This document shows positions 38,714 through 47,793 of a stretch of DNA of 64,000 nucleotides, piece after piece. Both the position numbers and the translations under genes were made by a program. The first letter of the stretch is position 1. The number at the start of each line of letters is the position of its first letter. This DNA is from Myroides oncorhynchi. GTDB taxonomy: Bacteria; Bacteroidota; Bacteroidia; Flavobacteriales; Flavobacteriaceae. The DNA lies in the NCBI RefSeq assembly GCF_020905415.1, contig NZ_JAJJMP010000001.1, positions 3,545,501 through 3,609,500 of the forward strand. Reading direction: 5' to 3'. Below the pieces are notes generated by a model, which saw only the letters and a list, made by a program, of their open reading frames with translations, was not told the origin of the DNA and made no database searches.

Positions 38714-41548
38714 ATGTCTAAAACAGAAGAAACAATAGAAGTATTAGGAGCTAGAGTACACAATCTAAAGAATATAGACGTGTCTATCCCACGAGAAAAA
38801 CTAGTAGTTATCACTGGTCTATCTGGTTCGGGTAAATCTTCTCTTGCATTTGACACTATCTATGCTGAAGGCCAACGCCGTTATATAGAAACTTTTTCTG
38901 CTTATGCTAGACAATTTCTAGGAGGCCTAGAACGACCTGATGTGGATAAGATAGATGGTCTGTCTCCTGTAATTGCTATCGAACAGAAAACAACCAATAA
39001 AAGCCCACGATCTACAGTGGGTACAATTACTGAAATCTATGACTTTATGCGTCTGTTATTTGCTAGAGCTGGAGAAGCATATAGTTATAATACAGGTGAA
39101 AAGATGGTCAGTTACTCAGATGAACAAATCTTAGACCTAATCATCAGTGAGTATCAAGGTAAGCGAATCAATGTACTTGCACCTGTAGTACGCGCTCGCA
39201 AGGGGCACTATAGAGAGTTATTTGAACAGATAGCTAAACAAGGGTTCCTAAAAGTACGCGTAGATGGAGAGATACTTGATATCACTTCAGGTATGCGTGT
39301 GGATAGATACAAAACACATGATATAGAAACAGTTATAGACCGTGTCGCAATAGATGATACTGAGCAAACCAAACAACGCCTTACAGAGAGTATCAAGGTA
39401 GCGATGCACTATGGAGATGATATCATTATGGTATTAGAACACGAGGGTGAAGTAGCGCGCTTCTTTAGTCGTCATCTGATGTGTCCTACCACAGGTATCT
39501 CTTACTCTAAACCCGAGCCAAATAACTTCTCATTTAACTCTCCTAAAGGAGCGTGTCCATGCTGTAATGGTCTGGGTACGATAAATGAGATTAATATGCT
39601 TAAGATTATTCCTGACTCTGCTATCTCTATTAAAGCTGGAGGGTTAATTCCTCTAGGTACAGAGAAGAAATCATGGATGTTTAAACAACTAGAGATAATC
39701 GCTGAGAAATATAAGTTCTCTTTAAATGACCCTATCGATAAAATCCCTGCTGAGGCAATGAATATTATCCTTAATGGCGGTCAAGAGAGTTTCTCTGTTG
39801 TATCTAAAGTAGCTGGAATTACGAAGAACTATAAGATTGACTTTGAAGGTATTCTAAACTTTATCAAAAATCAGTTTGAAGAAAGTGAAAGTGCTACGAT
39901 TAAAAGATGGGCTAAAGAATTTATGGATGAGATAGATTGTCCTGAATGTAATGGTACTCGTCTTAAGAAAGAAGCACTTTATTTCAAAATGGGAGATAAA
40001 AACATCGGTGAGTTAATTCAGATGGATGTTGAGTCGCTAATTACTTGGTTTAAGAAACTACCTTATCAACTTACAGAGAAGCAAGTAGCTATCGGTAGTG
40101 AAGTACTTAAGGAGATCACTACACGCCTATCGTTCTTACAAGATGTGGGACTTACCTACTTATCTCTAAATAGGAGTTCACGCACATTATCAGGAGGTGA
40201 AGCACAGCGTATTCGTTTAGCTACTCAGATAGGTTCACAATTAGTAGGTGTATTATATATCTTGGACGAGCCTAGTATCGGTCTTCACCAACGTGATAAC
40301 GAACGTCTTATTAAGTCATTAGAATCTCTTAGAGATATCGGAAACTCTGTCTTAGTAGTAGAACATGACAAGGATATGATAGAGCGTGCTGATTATGTCA
40401 TCGACATCGGACCTAAAGCAGGTAAAAACGGTGGTAAGATTATAAGTGAGGGTACTCCTGCAGAGCTGTTAAAAGAAGATACGCTTACGGCAAATTACCT
40501 TAATGGTAAATTAAAAATAGCAGTACCTAAGAAACGCAGAAAAGGAAATGGTAAAACCTTAAAGCTAGAAGGGGCAACAGGAAATAACCTAAAGAATGTG
40601 AGTATAGAAATACCACTTGGAACACTAACATGTGTAACAGGGGTATCAGGCTCAGGGAAGTCCACATTAATCAATGGAACACTCTATCCTATTCTTAATA
40701 CACACTTCTTCCATGCAGTGGCAAAACCACAACCTTATAAGAAAATAAAGGGATTAGAACATATAGACAAAGTTATTGCGATAGATCAAAGTCCTATTGG
40801 GCGTACACCTAGATCTAATCCTGCGACATACACAGAGGTATTCTCAGATATTAGAAACCTATTTGCTCAACTGCCTGAAGCTGCAATACGTGGTTATAAA
40901 CCTGGACGATTTAGCTTTAATGTGAAAGGTGGTCGATGCGATACATGTGAAGGTTCTGGAGTGCGTACGATAGAGATGGGATTCTTACCAGATGTATATG
41001 TAGAATGTGAAACCTGTCAAGGAAAGCGTTTTAATAGAGAGACATTAGAGATTCGCTATAAAGGCAAGTCTATTTCGGATGTACTAGATACAACCGTAGC
41101 AGAAGCAGTGGGATTTTTTGAGAATATTCCAAAAATATATCGTAAATTGAAAACTATTAATGAAGTCGGTTTAGGGTATATTACTTTAGGGCAACAAAGC
41201 ACTACTTTATCAGGTGGAGAAGCTCAACGTATCAAATTAGCTAGTGAACTATCTAAGAAAGATACAGGTAATACATTCTATATATTGGATGAACCTACAA
41301 CAGGTTTGCACTTTGAAGATATTCGCGTATTAATGGAAGTGATTAACAAATTAGTCGAGAAAGGAAATACCATATTAATCATCGAGCACAACTTAGATGT
41401 AATCAAGACAGCTGACTATATTATAGATGTTGGATATGAAGGTGGTAGCCAAGGTGGTGAGATAGTTGCCACAGGTACCCCTGAAGAAATATGTAAAAAT
41501 AACAAGAGCTATACAGCTCACTTTTTAAAAGAGGAGTTAAAAAATTAA
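38714..41548 (+). CDS. uvrA: UvrA excinuclease ABC subunit A (second copy)
   Basis: A complete 944-residue paralogue of the UvrA at 7656. The ATG at 38714 is preferred over an upstream TTG. Walker A motifs are GLSGSGKSS and GVSGSGKST. Signatures are [13 protein letters not shown] and [13 protein letters not shown]. Walker B regions read [13 protein letters not shown] and [11 protein letters not shown]. Zinc cysteines are in [29 protein letters not shown] and CETCQGKRF. Both copies have every ATPase motif, so neither looks decayed. A LOG-family gene starts 5 bases after its stop. Confidence 0.95.
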   Translation: MSKTEETIEVLGARVHNLKNIDVSIPREKLVVITGLSGSGKSSLAFDTIYAEGQRRYIETFSAYARQFLGGLERPDVDKIDGLSPVIAIEQKTTNKSPRSTVGTITEIYDFMRLLFARAGEAYSYNTGEKMVSYSDEQILDLIISEYQGKRINVLAPVVRARKGHYRELFEQIAKQGFLKVRVDGEILDITSGMRVDRYKTHDIETVIDRVAIDDTEQTKQRLTESIKVAMHYGDDIIMVLEHEGEVARFFSRHLMCPTTGISYSKPEPNNFSFNSPKGACPCCNGLGTINEINMLKIIPDSAISIKAGGLIPLGTEKKSWMFKQLEIIAEKYKFSLNDPIDKIPAEAMNIILNGGQESFSVVSKVAGITKNYKIDFEGILNFIKNQFEESESATIKRWAKEFMDEIDCPECNGTRLKKEALYFKMGDKNIGELIQMDVESLITWFKKLPYQLTEKQVAIGSEVLKEITTRLSFLQDVGLTYLSLNRSSRTLSGGEAQRIRLATQIGSQLVGVLYILDEPSIGLHQRDNERLIKSLESLRDIGNSVLVVEHDKDMIERADYVIDIGPKAGKNGGKIISEGTPAELLKEDTLTANYLNGKLKIAVPKKRRKGNGKTLKLEGATGNNLKNVSIEIPLGTLTCVTGVSGSGKSTLINGTLYPILNTHFFHAVAKPQPYKKIKGLEHIDKVIAIDQSPIGRTPRSNPATYTEVFSDIRNLFAQLPEAAIRGYKPGRFSFNVKGGRCDTCEGSGVRTIEMGFLPDVYVECETCQGKRFNRETLEIRYKGKSISDVLDTTVAEAVGFFENIPKIYRKLKTINEVGLGYITLGQQSTTLSGGEAQRIKLASELSKKDTGNTFYILDEPTTGLHFEDIRVLMEVINKLVEKGNTILIIEHNLDVIKTADYIIDVGYEGGSQGGEIVATGTPEEICKNNKSYTAHFLKEELKN

Positions 41549-41552
41549 GATT

Positions 41553-42275
41553 ATGAAAGACGCATTTGAAAGTGAAGAAGCAAAGATCCAAGAGAAGTTT
41601 AAACAAAGATCTTGGAATGAGATAAAAACAAATGATTCATGGGGAATCTTTAAAATCATGTCAGAATTCGTAAATGGATATGAGAAAATAGGTCGTATCG
41701 GACCTTGTGTATCTATCTTCGGTTCGGCTAGAACTAAAACAGATGACCCTTATTATAAATTAGCAGAAGAAATCGCGTTCAAAGTGAGTCAGGCAGGTTA
41801 CGGTATTATTACTGGAGGCGGACCTGGTATCATGGAGGCTGGTAATAAAGGTGCTCACTTAGGAAAGGGAGTATCAGTGGGGTTAAATATTGAATTACCT
41901 TTCGAGCAACACTTTAATCCATATATCGACGCAGATAAAAACTTACAGTTCGATTACTTCTTCGTACGTAAAGTAATGTTTGTAAAATACTCTCAAGGAT
42001 TCGTAGTAATGCCTGGTGGATTTGGTACACTTGATGAGTTATTCGAAGCAATCACACTTATCCAAACTAAGAAAATAGCGAAATTCCCTATCGTATTAGT
42101 TGGTAGTGAATTTTGGGGAGGATTAATTGATTGGGTTAAATCAACTCTTCTAGATAAATATCACAATATCTCTCCTGAGGATATGGACTTAATCAAGATC
42201 GTAGATTCAGCTGATGAAGTAGTAGAAGTTATCGATGCTTTCTACAAGAAATACAACTTAAGACCAAACTTCTAA
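41553..42275 (+). CDS. LOG-family protein (TIGR00730)
   Basis: This 240-residue Rossmann-fold protein has GIITGGGPGIMEAGNKGA and the signature PGGFGTLDELFEA, with the conserved Arg/Glu pair of cytokinin-activating LOG enzymes. Those cleave nucleoside 5'-monophosphates to release ribose phosphate. In bacteria without cytokinins the role is probably nucleotide housekeeping. The gene is tightly linked downstream of the second uvrA, which suggests co-transcription. A terminator follows. Confidence 0.9.
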   Translation: MKDAFESEEAKIQEKFKQRSWNEIKTNDSWGIFKIMSEFVNGYEKIGRIGPCVSIFGSARTKTDDPYYKLAEEIAFKVSQAGYGIITGGGPGIMEAGNKGAHLGKGVSVGLNIELPFEQHFNPYIDADKNLQFDYFFVRKVMFVKYSQGFVVMPGGFGTLDELFEAITLIQTKKIAKFPIVLVGSEFWGGLIDWVKSTLLDKYHNISPEDMDLIKIVDSADEVVEVIDAFYKKYNLRPNF

Positions 42276-42300
42276 AAAATGTTTTAGATATAAATAGAGA

Positions 42301-42333
42301 AGACTGCTATAGCAATATAGTGGTCTTTTTTTG
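42301..42333 (+). terminator. Terminator of uvrA-LOG unit
   Basis: Stem AAGACTGCTATA/TATAGTGGTCTT, with two wobble pairs, loop GCAA and seven Ts. Confidence 0.85.
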
Positions 42334-42339
42334 TACCCA

Positions 42340-42660
42340 TTATTGACACTTATACGATTTTAGGCATCGGTACGGGTGTATTACTATACGCCCTACAACG
42401 TATGTTCACAATCTAGCTAAGGTACAGACGCAATATAGCCAACACGTCACCTGTCCTATTCACTAAAACTGTCCACAGGACACTTTCTTAACGTTTTGTT
42501 CTGCGACAACGCAAATATTGTGTCTACGTTGTGGAGTTACGAGTGCGATCCTTCCTTACGTCAGGATGACAAAGATAGTGGAAGGGGGATTAGGAATATG
42601 GACGTAGTTTGCGCGGCGTATAGTAATACGCCCATACCGTTGTAGATTATGATTGTAGAT
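42340..42660. repeat. GC-rich repeat-laden spacer
   Basis: Two hairpin palindromes (GGGTGTATTACTATACGCCC near 42374-42393 and GGCGTATAGTAATACGCCC near 42615-42633) flank about 220 bp with higher GC than the surroundings. This contains GTGCGATCCTTCCTTACGTC-type sequence, which I recall as a dispersed repeat in flavobacteria. No gene. Confidence 0.6.
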
Positions 42661-42678
42661 ATAACATATCACAAAAAA

Positions 42679-42707
42679 AGCTGCTATAACTTACGTTACA
42701 GCAGCTT
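42679..42707 (-). terminator. Terminator of the TlpA-like gene
   Basis: Stem AAGCTGCTATAAC/GTTACAGCAGCTT (one mismatch), followed by seven Ts on the minus strand. Confidence 0.9.
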
Positions 42708-42729
42708 CTTTTTGATATCTAAACGAAGA

Positions 42730-43902
42730 TTACTTCGCTAATAACTCTTCTATTTTTTTACTTAGATCCTCACCTCTTAAGTTCATCTCGATAATAGTTC
42801 CATTACCATCTACTAAGTAGTTAGCAGGAATACCTTCGATACCATAAGCAGCTACGATAGGATCTTCCCAAAACTTAAGGTTAGATACTTGAGCCCAAGT
42901 TAATTTATCTACCTCAATTGCTTTCTTCCAAGCAGCGTCATCTTTATCTAAAGAGTAACCGATAATATCAAACCCTTTAGCATGAAAAGCTTCGTATGCT
43001 TTTACTACATTAGGATTCTCTTGACGACATGGTCCACACCATGATGCCCATACATCTACAAGGACTAGTTTCTTCCCTTGTAAGAAAGCAGACAAAGTTA
43101 ATTCTTTACCATCAGGAGTTAATCCTTTAAATTCTGGTAATTTACTTCCTACAGCTAATCCACTAGCTGCTCCTTCAGCAGGTTCACCCACTTCACCTAA
43201 CACATGTCCTAAACGTTCCGCAACCTTTTTACCAATTTTAGAGTCTTTTAATTCCTTAGAATACTTATCAAAATCAGCTTTATATTCCTCAGGGCTTTTC
43301 TCTCCTGATGGGATCATTTGGTTTAATAAGAATAATCCGAAGGCTTTCCCTTCATTCTCTTTAGCATATTTCTCTAAGATACTCTTAGGTCCAACTAATA
43401 AAGCTTGGTATTCAGATTCTAATTTTTTAAACTCTTCTGAATCAGTTTTCCCAGTTTGAGCTAACATCATCATTTGCATTCCCTTTTCATCAGAAAACGC
43501 CATAATCTTCTCAGCGAAAGGATTAATCTCGTCTTGGAATTTCTGAAGTTTATCATTATTTTCAGTTCCACCTACAACTGTTTTTTCTGGTGTATTTTTA
43601 TCTACAGTAATTGTAATAGTACCAGGTTCTGCAAGAAAAAATGCATTAAGATCCCCTGTTTCACCACCTTTAACGTGTAAGAATGCTTCATCTAATTCTG
43701 TAAACTTATGCTCGATAGATACCTTACCTCCTACTATAGTTCCCTTAGCTACTGCTACAGGTACATCTTGACCAATTTCCACAGACAGTATCTCTACTTC
43801 TGTATTGTCTGGAAAATTATTTGCTGTTAACTCAATAACATTTTTTTTCTGGCACGATGCAAACAATATCGTAGCTACTAGAAAAACTCCTAATTTCTTC
43901 AT
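42730..43902 (-). CDS. TlpA-family thioredoxin lipoprotein with DUF4369 domain
   Basis: This 390-residue thiol-disulphide protein is anchored outside the cytoplasm. A lipoprotein signal ends at Cys17 (LFASCQKK). A DUF4369 domain (about 22-130) is followed by a helical linker and a C-terminal thioredoxin domain (about 245-390) with the redox motif WCGPC near residue 290 and the cis-proline region GIEGIPANYLV. It is likely to reduce or exchange disulphides in the periplasm. A second, ruined copy of the same gene lies immediately upstream (44134-46582). Confidence 0.93.
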   Translation of the reverse strand: MKKLGVFLVATILFASCQKKNVIELTANNFPDNTEVEILSVEIGQDVPVAVAKGTIVGGKVSIEHKFTELDEAFLHVKGGETGDLNAFFLAEPGTITITVDKNTPEKTVVGGTENNDKLQKFQDEINPFAEKIMAFSDEKGMQMMMLAQTGKTDSEEFKKLESEYQALLVGPKSILEKYAKENEGKAFGLFLLNQMIPSGEKSPEEYKADFDKYSKELKDSKIGKKVAERLGHVLGEVGEPAEGAASGLAVGSKLPEFKGLTPDGKELTLSAFLQGKKLVLVDVWASWCGPCRQENPNVVKAYEAFHAKGFDIIGYSLDKDDAAWKKAIEVDKLTWAQVSNLKFWEDPIVAAYGIEGIPANYLVDGNGTIIEMNLRGEDLSKKIEELLAK

Positions 43903-44076
43903 CTAAATAGTTTTTATTTTAATTGCTTAAAAATAGACATTATTTTAGATTACACATTAGTTTTCATTTGACTTTTTAAAATGATTAACTTTTTTATAGT
44001 TAAATAATAGATATTCAATCTAAAACTTGTATAATTATCTTAAATAATTGGAAGACTAGTCATGCTATAAACAACA

Positions 44077-44107
44077 AAAGCTATTACAACTTTCGTCATA
44101 ATAGCTT
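44077..44107 (-). terminator. Terminator of the decayed TlpA-like gene
   Basis: Stem AAAGCTATTA/TAATAGCTT in the 3' flank of the pseudogene. Confidence 0.65.
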
Positions 44108-44808
44108 CTTTCTTAGTATTATAAAATAGATTATTACTTTAGTACTTCTTCTAGTTTTTAATTTAACTCTTCACCTCGTAAATCTTTTGCCAAAACAACA
44201 CCTTTATTATCTATCAAAAAACTTGCAGGAACACCACAAATACCATAATCTTCGACAATAGGATCCTGCCAGAATTTAAGATTAGATACTTGAGTCCAAG
44301 TTAACTTGTCTGCTTCAATTGCTTTTCTCCAAGATGCATCATCTTTATCTAAAGAATAGCCAATAATATCAAATCCCCTCTTATGGAATGCCTCATAGGT
44401 CTTAACTAAATTAGGGTTTTCTGCACGACATGGTCCACACCATGATGCCCATACATCTACAAGAACAACTTTCTTATCTTTTAAATATGTTGTAAGGTTT
44501 AATTCCTCACCGTCTACTGTCATTCCTTTAAACTCAGGTAAAACATCTCCTATTTGTGGTCCTTCTTCTTGTGCTGTTTCTATTTCAGTGATAAATTCTA
44601 GGCGTTCTTCAACTTTCTTGCCTAATAATGATTTTTTGGCGTCTTCGGAATAATTCTTTTTAAAATCTTCTTTATACTCAGGAATTGGTTTTCAGTTTTC
44701 TTACCGACTATAGAGTTTCTAAGTTGTTCTGGATATTTTTTAAATTCTTCCTTATATTCTTCAGGCTTCTTCTTCATAAAGCTTGTCTTTTTAAGGAATA
44801 AAATTAAA

Positions 44809-45912
44809 CTAAGTACACGACAAAAAACAAAATACATTGATATTTAGTTGATTAACTTTAGAATGAAATAGTCTAGCCAAGTAATCAAGGCCTAATTTTA
44901 CTACACTAATACTTCTATTACTATGTTTTTTGAAGGATATAGGTTTAATGTATGTATCGATATAATCTCCAATTTTATAGCACCAAACAAGTGCAAGCAT
45001 TACTAGCATAATGAGCTGTTCAAGTTTTTTAATACACTTTAAATGCGTGTCTTCAATATTAAAACCACTTGACTTCATTGCTCTAAATAATGTTTCTATT
45101 TGCCATCTTTCTTTATATTTTTCAGAAGCATTTTCGGGTTTATTAAAACTTACAATTATACAATAATCAGTTTTGCCATCTGTCATTATCTTTGTGGCTG
45201 ACAGATAACATAGTTGTCCATGTAGATACACAATTTTTTCATAAGCTCTAAACTCTCCAACTTTTAAATTGTAAAACAGATGATATGCATATTTATCTTC
45301 TTGCTTATGAGGTAGATAAACTTTAAAATTGTTTCGAATACGTATATAATACCTAATTCTTTCGTTATTCAAATATTCTATCCAACGTTCTCCAATAAAC
45401 TCTCTGTCAGCTAATAAGCACTCTATACAATCTTTTCCAAACCATTCTATAAAATCATTAATGAGTTCTTTTCTCTCATTGGTATTTGAGTTTCCTTTTT
45501 TATCTAACATCTTAAATATTAAAGGGAAAGCAACATTTTTGTAACAAACACCAAGCATCAGTATGTTGATGTTTTGATTTCCAAACTTCCAGTTTGTACG
45601 ATCTATAACAAGGGTATATTTATCTTGTTTAGGAAGAATAGCAAAGATGAACTTAGCTACAAGTTCAGATGTTAACTTAGCATCATAAACAAAACGTTGA
45701 ATACGCCTACAGTTACTTTCTGCTTTAACTGAGTTGTCAAATGCTATAGATATATTTGTAAAATTGACTGACTTTACTTTGCATAGAGCCACGATAAATA
45801 AGGAAATAAAACTGATCCTAGCTAAATTGAGTTTATCCTTAAAACCTCCTTTTAATATCGTTAAAAGTTCTGTACTTTTGTAATCTAGGCTGTTGTTCGT
45901 TTCTAAAGGCAT
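44809..45912 (-). CDS. IS4-family transposase
   Basis: This 367-residue DDE transposase has its catalytic residues at D104 (LVIDRTNWKFG), D169 (LLADREFIG) and E273 in the family motif Y266-x2-R269-x3-E273-x6-K280. The frame is complete, so the element may be active. The stop TAG takes its last base from the target duplication, so the protein's end depends on where the element lands. A possible coding start is the ATG at 45912, with no strong ribosome site seen. Confidence 0.93.
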   Translation of the reverse strand: MPLETNNSLDYKSTELLTILKGGFKDKLNLARISFISLFIVALCKVKSVNFTNISIAFDNSVKAESNCRRIQRFVYDAKLTSELVAKFIFAILPKQDKYTLVIDRTNWKFGNQNINILMLGVCYKNVAFPLIFKMLDKKGNSNTNERKELINDFIEWFGKDCIECLLADREFIGERWIEYLNNERIRYYIRIRNNFKVYLPHKQEDKYAYHLFYNLKVGEFRAYEKIVYLHGQLCYLSATKIMTDGKTDYCIIVSFNKPENASEKYKERWQIETLFRAMKSSGFNIEDTHLKCIKKLEQLIMLVMLALVWCYKIGDYIDTYIKPISFKKHSNRSISVVKLGLDYLARLFHSKVNQLNINVFCFLSCT

Positions 45913-46021
45913 TACGTGAGAATTTTTCCTTTAAGATACTGAATATCAGCCTTTTTTACAAATATATGTCTCGCCTATTTTGTTGTAAATCAGATATTTA
46001 ACATTTTTGTCGGGTACTAAG
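44810..46021 (-). mobile_element. IS4-family insertion sequence
   Basis: A 1,212-bp element inside the decayed TlpA-like gene. Imperfect inverted ends are TAAGTACACGACAAAAA and (reverse) TTAGTACCCGACAAAAA. A 10-bp direct duplication AAAATTAAAC lies at 44800-44809 and 46022-46031, and 10 bp fits the IS4 family. Removing the element and one copy restores the frame of the host gene, which confirms the ends. Confidence 0.93.
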
Positions 46022-46670
46022 AAAATTAAACCAACTATATTAGTTTTATTGGCTTTTTCTTCTCGTTCAATAGCTTGATAATAGTTATCCTCATGTACTT
46101 CCATTTTTTCTCAATCTTTTTAATTCTTCAGAGTCTTCAGGTAACGTCATCATTTTTGATTCATTTAAATCAAAAAAATCACTATATTTTATACTTGCAG
46201 ATTGAATCTCTTTAAGTGAATTTTGATATTTTTCATTATTCTCAGTTCCTTTCACTTTATAATCTTTCGGATTCTTTTTATCAAAAAAAACAGTGATATT
46301 TCCTGGTTCACCTACAAACAGAATTTTATCATCAACTTTATCACCCTCCTTGATAGAGATAAAAGCCTCATTTACTTCGACAAAAGGGTTTTTAAATGTT
46401 ACTTTTCCATCTTTGATCGTTCCAGAAGAAAGAACAAGAGAGTCGCTATCTATTGTTTCTCTAATACAGATATAAACATTGGTATTCTCAGGAATATCTA
46501 CTACTGTCAACTCAATACTATTCTTTTTTTGGCATGATATAAAAAATAATATTGAGACAAATACAAATATCAACTTCTTCATAAAAATGAGTTAAAATAT
46601 TAACAAATAGATATTTGAATTAAGTTAGTATTATTTGAATATATATATTCAAATAATTATCAGCTAAAAC

Positions 46671-47432
46671 CTACTTTTCAATCCATTTTTTAAAGTCATT
46701 TACTTTCTCTCGACTTACTATGAGATCTTCAGATTCAAAATTAGTTAAGTTTAATTTAAGTCTTGAGTTAGAATACGCATAGATATCTTTTATACTGTGA
46801 ATAGAGACAATAAACTTCCTATTAACCCTATAGAAATCTTGAGGATCAAGCATCTTTTCTAATTCTTCTAAAGTAAAATCAATAATATAATTCCTTCCTT
46901 CTGTAGTCTGCACATAGGATGCTTTATTCTCGCTATAGAAACACACTATCTCAGATCTTAAAACAATTTTTATCTGTGCTCCAACTTTAACTACAAACCT
47001 CTCCTTATAATCTACTACATTATTTGTGGACATAAATTGTTTAAACAAATCAAACTGTTGATTAAATCCAAAGATAGCACTCCTATTATTTTTAAATTTT
47101 TCAACAGCTTGTTGCAACTCACTTTCTTGTATCGGTTTTAATAAATAATCAATGCTATTTAATTTAAAAGCTCGAAGTGCATAATCATCATAAGCTGTTG
47201 TGAAAATAATAGAACTATCAACTTTCACTTGTTCAAAAATCTCGAAAGACAGTCCATCTGATAGCTGTATGTCTAAAAAGATGAGGTCTGGCTCTCTATT
47301 AGAACCAAACCACACTACTGCCTCCTCTACACTCGAAAGGTTTATCATAGAACTATAACCTAACTTCTCTAACTTCCTCTCAAGTGAGCGAGCAGCGGGC
47401 TTTTCATCTTCAATAATTACTATATTGATCAT
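46671..47432 (-). CDS. LytTR-type response regulator
   Basis: This 253-residue regulator has a receiver domain (1-120) with the phosphoacceptor D54 (LIFLDIQLSDG), the early acidic pair ED (9-10) and the lysine in YLLKPI. A LytTR DNA-binding domain follows (about 150-250, with RFVVKVGAQIKIVLRSEIVCFYSEN and FYRVNRKFIVSIHSI). Its partner is the sensor kinase encoded two genes upstream. It overlaps the preceding gene by 23 bases, so the operon is translationally coupled. Confidence 0.93.
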   Translation of the reverse strand: MINIVIIEDEKPAARSLERKLEKLGYSSMINLSSVEEAVVWFGSNREPDLIFLDIQLSDGLSFEIFEQVKVDSSIIFTTAYDDYALRAFKLNSIDYLLKPIQESELQQAVEKFKNNRSAIFGFNQQFDLFKQFMSTNNVVDYKERFVVKVGAQIKIVLRSEIVCFYSENKASYVQTTEGRNYIIDFTLEELEKMLDPQDFYRVNRKFIVSIHSIKDIYAYSNSRLKLNLTNFESEDLIVSREKVNDFKKWIEK

Positions 47433-47787
47433 TATTTTTTACACTTAATTGATACTGATATGTTGTTTTTATCTTCTCTAGTTCCCTTCTTTCCATTCTA
47501 TCTTGTAATACTCTTAATCCAGGAATATTATTAAGAAATAATGAAATGAATCGAATAGCTAAACTTAATAGTAAGATGACAAATAATACATTCGCATAAT
47601 TCACATCTCTTACACTCACATTGATCGTTACATTTGCAATGCCGTACTCTCTATCGTACCACACAATTCCCATAAAGAATAAAACAACTAGGAGTTTTAT
47701 AAACAATAGTATCGCGCGATTATTCCTTGCATAGATAAGTTTTTTATACTCTACCAAGGCTTTTGGTGATATTGTTGATTGTTCCAT
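47410..47787 (-). CDS. Small two-helix membrane protein in the kinase operon
   Basis: This 125-residue protein has two hydrophobic helices (about 27-43 and 64-83) separated by a polar loop with WYDREYGIANVTINV. The tail is charged and contains LQDRMERRELEKIK. No family recognised. Its place between sensor kinase and regulator, overlapping the regulator, suggests a membrane partner of the sensor. Confidence 0.7.
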   Translation of the reverse strand: MEQSTISPKALVEYKKLIYARNNRAILLFIKLLVVLFFMGIVWYDREYGIANVTINVSVRDVNYANVLFVILLLSLAIRFISLFLNNIPGLRVLQDRMERRELEKIKTTYQYQLSVKNNDQYSNY

Positions 47788-47793
47788 AATATG

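Larger units (their letters stand above)
42276..42729. other. Non-coding region between LOG and TlpA genes
   Basis: Contains the terminators of the two convergent genes and the GC-rich repeats. No coding frame. Confidence 0.6.
44134..46582 (-). pseudogene. Decayed second TlpA/DUF4369 gene, interrupted by an IS4 element
   Basis: The N-terminal part (46582 down to about 46100) encodes a lipoprotein signal with Cys17 and a DUF4369 domain like the neighbour at 42730. The C-terminal part (to 44158) encodes the thioredoxin domain with WCGPC. Lesions are a frameshift near 46100-46110 after EELKRL, the IS4 element, a second frameshift after a partly duplicated PEEYKEEFKK segment near 44690, and a TAA in place of AAA near 44158. 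After that TAA the reading continues KLEEVLK. With the IS and one 10-bp duplicate removed the frame joins as VGLILFLKKT, matching the intact paralogue's FGLFLLNQMI. Confidence 0.93.

Noticed and set aside
38714..41548. Second UvrA as an ABC drug transporter or ABC-F protein
   Set aside because: It has UvrA zinc modules and insertion domains and no membrane segments.
44809..46021. A 5-bp CTAAG target duplication for the IS4 element
   Set aside because: The 10-bp AAAATTAAAC repeat is longer, fits the IS4 family, and its removal restores the reading frame of the host gene.
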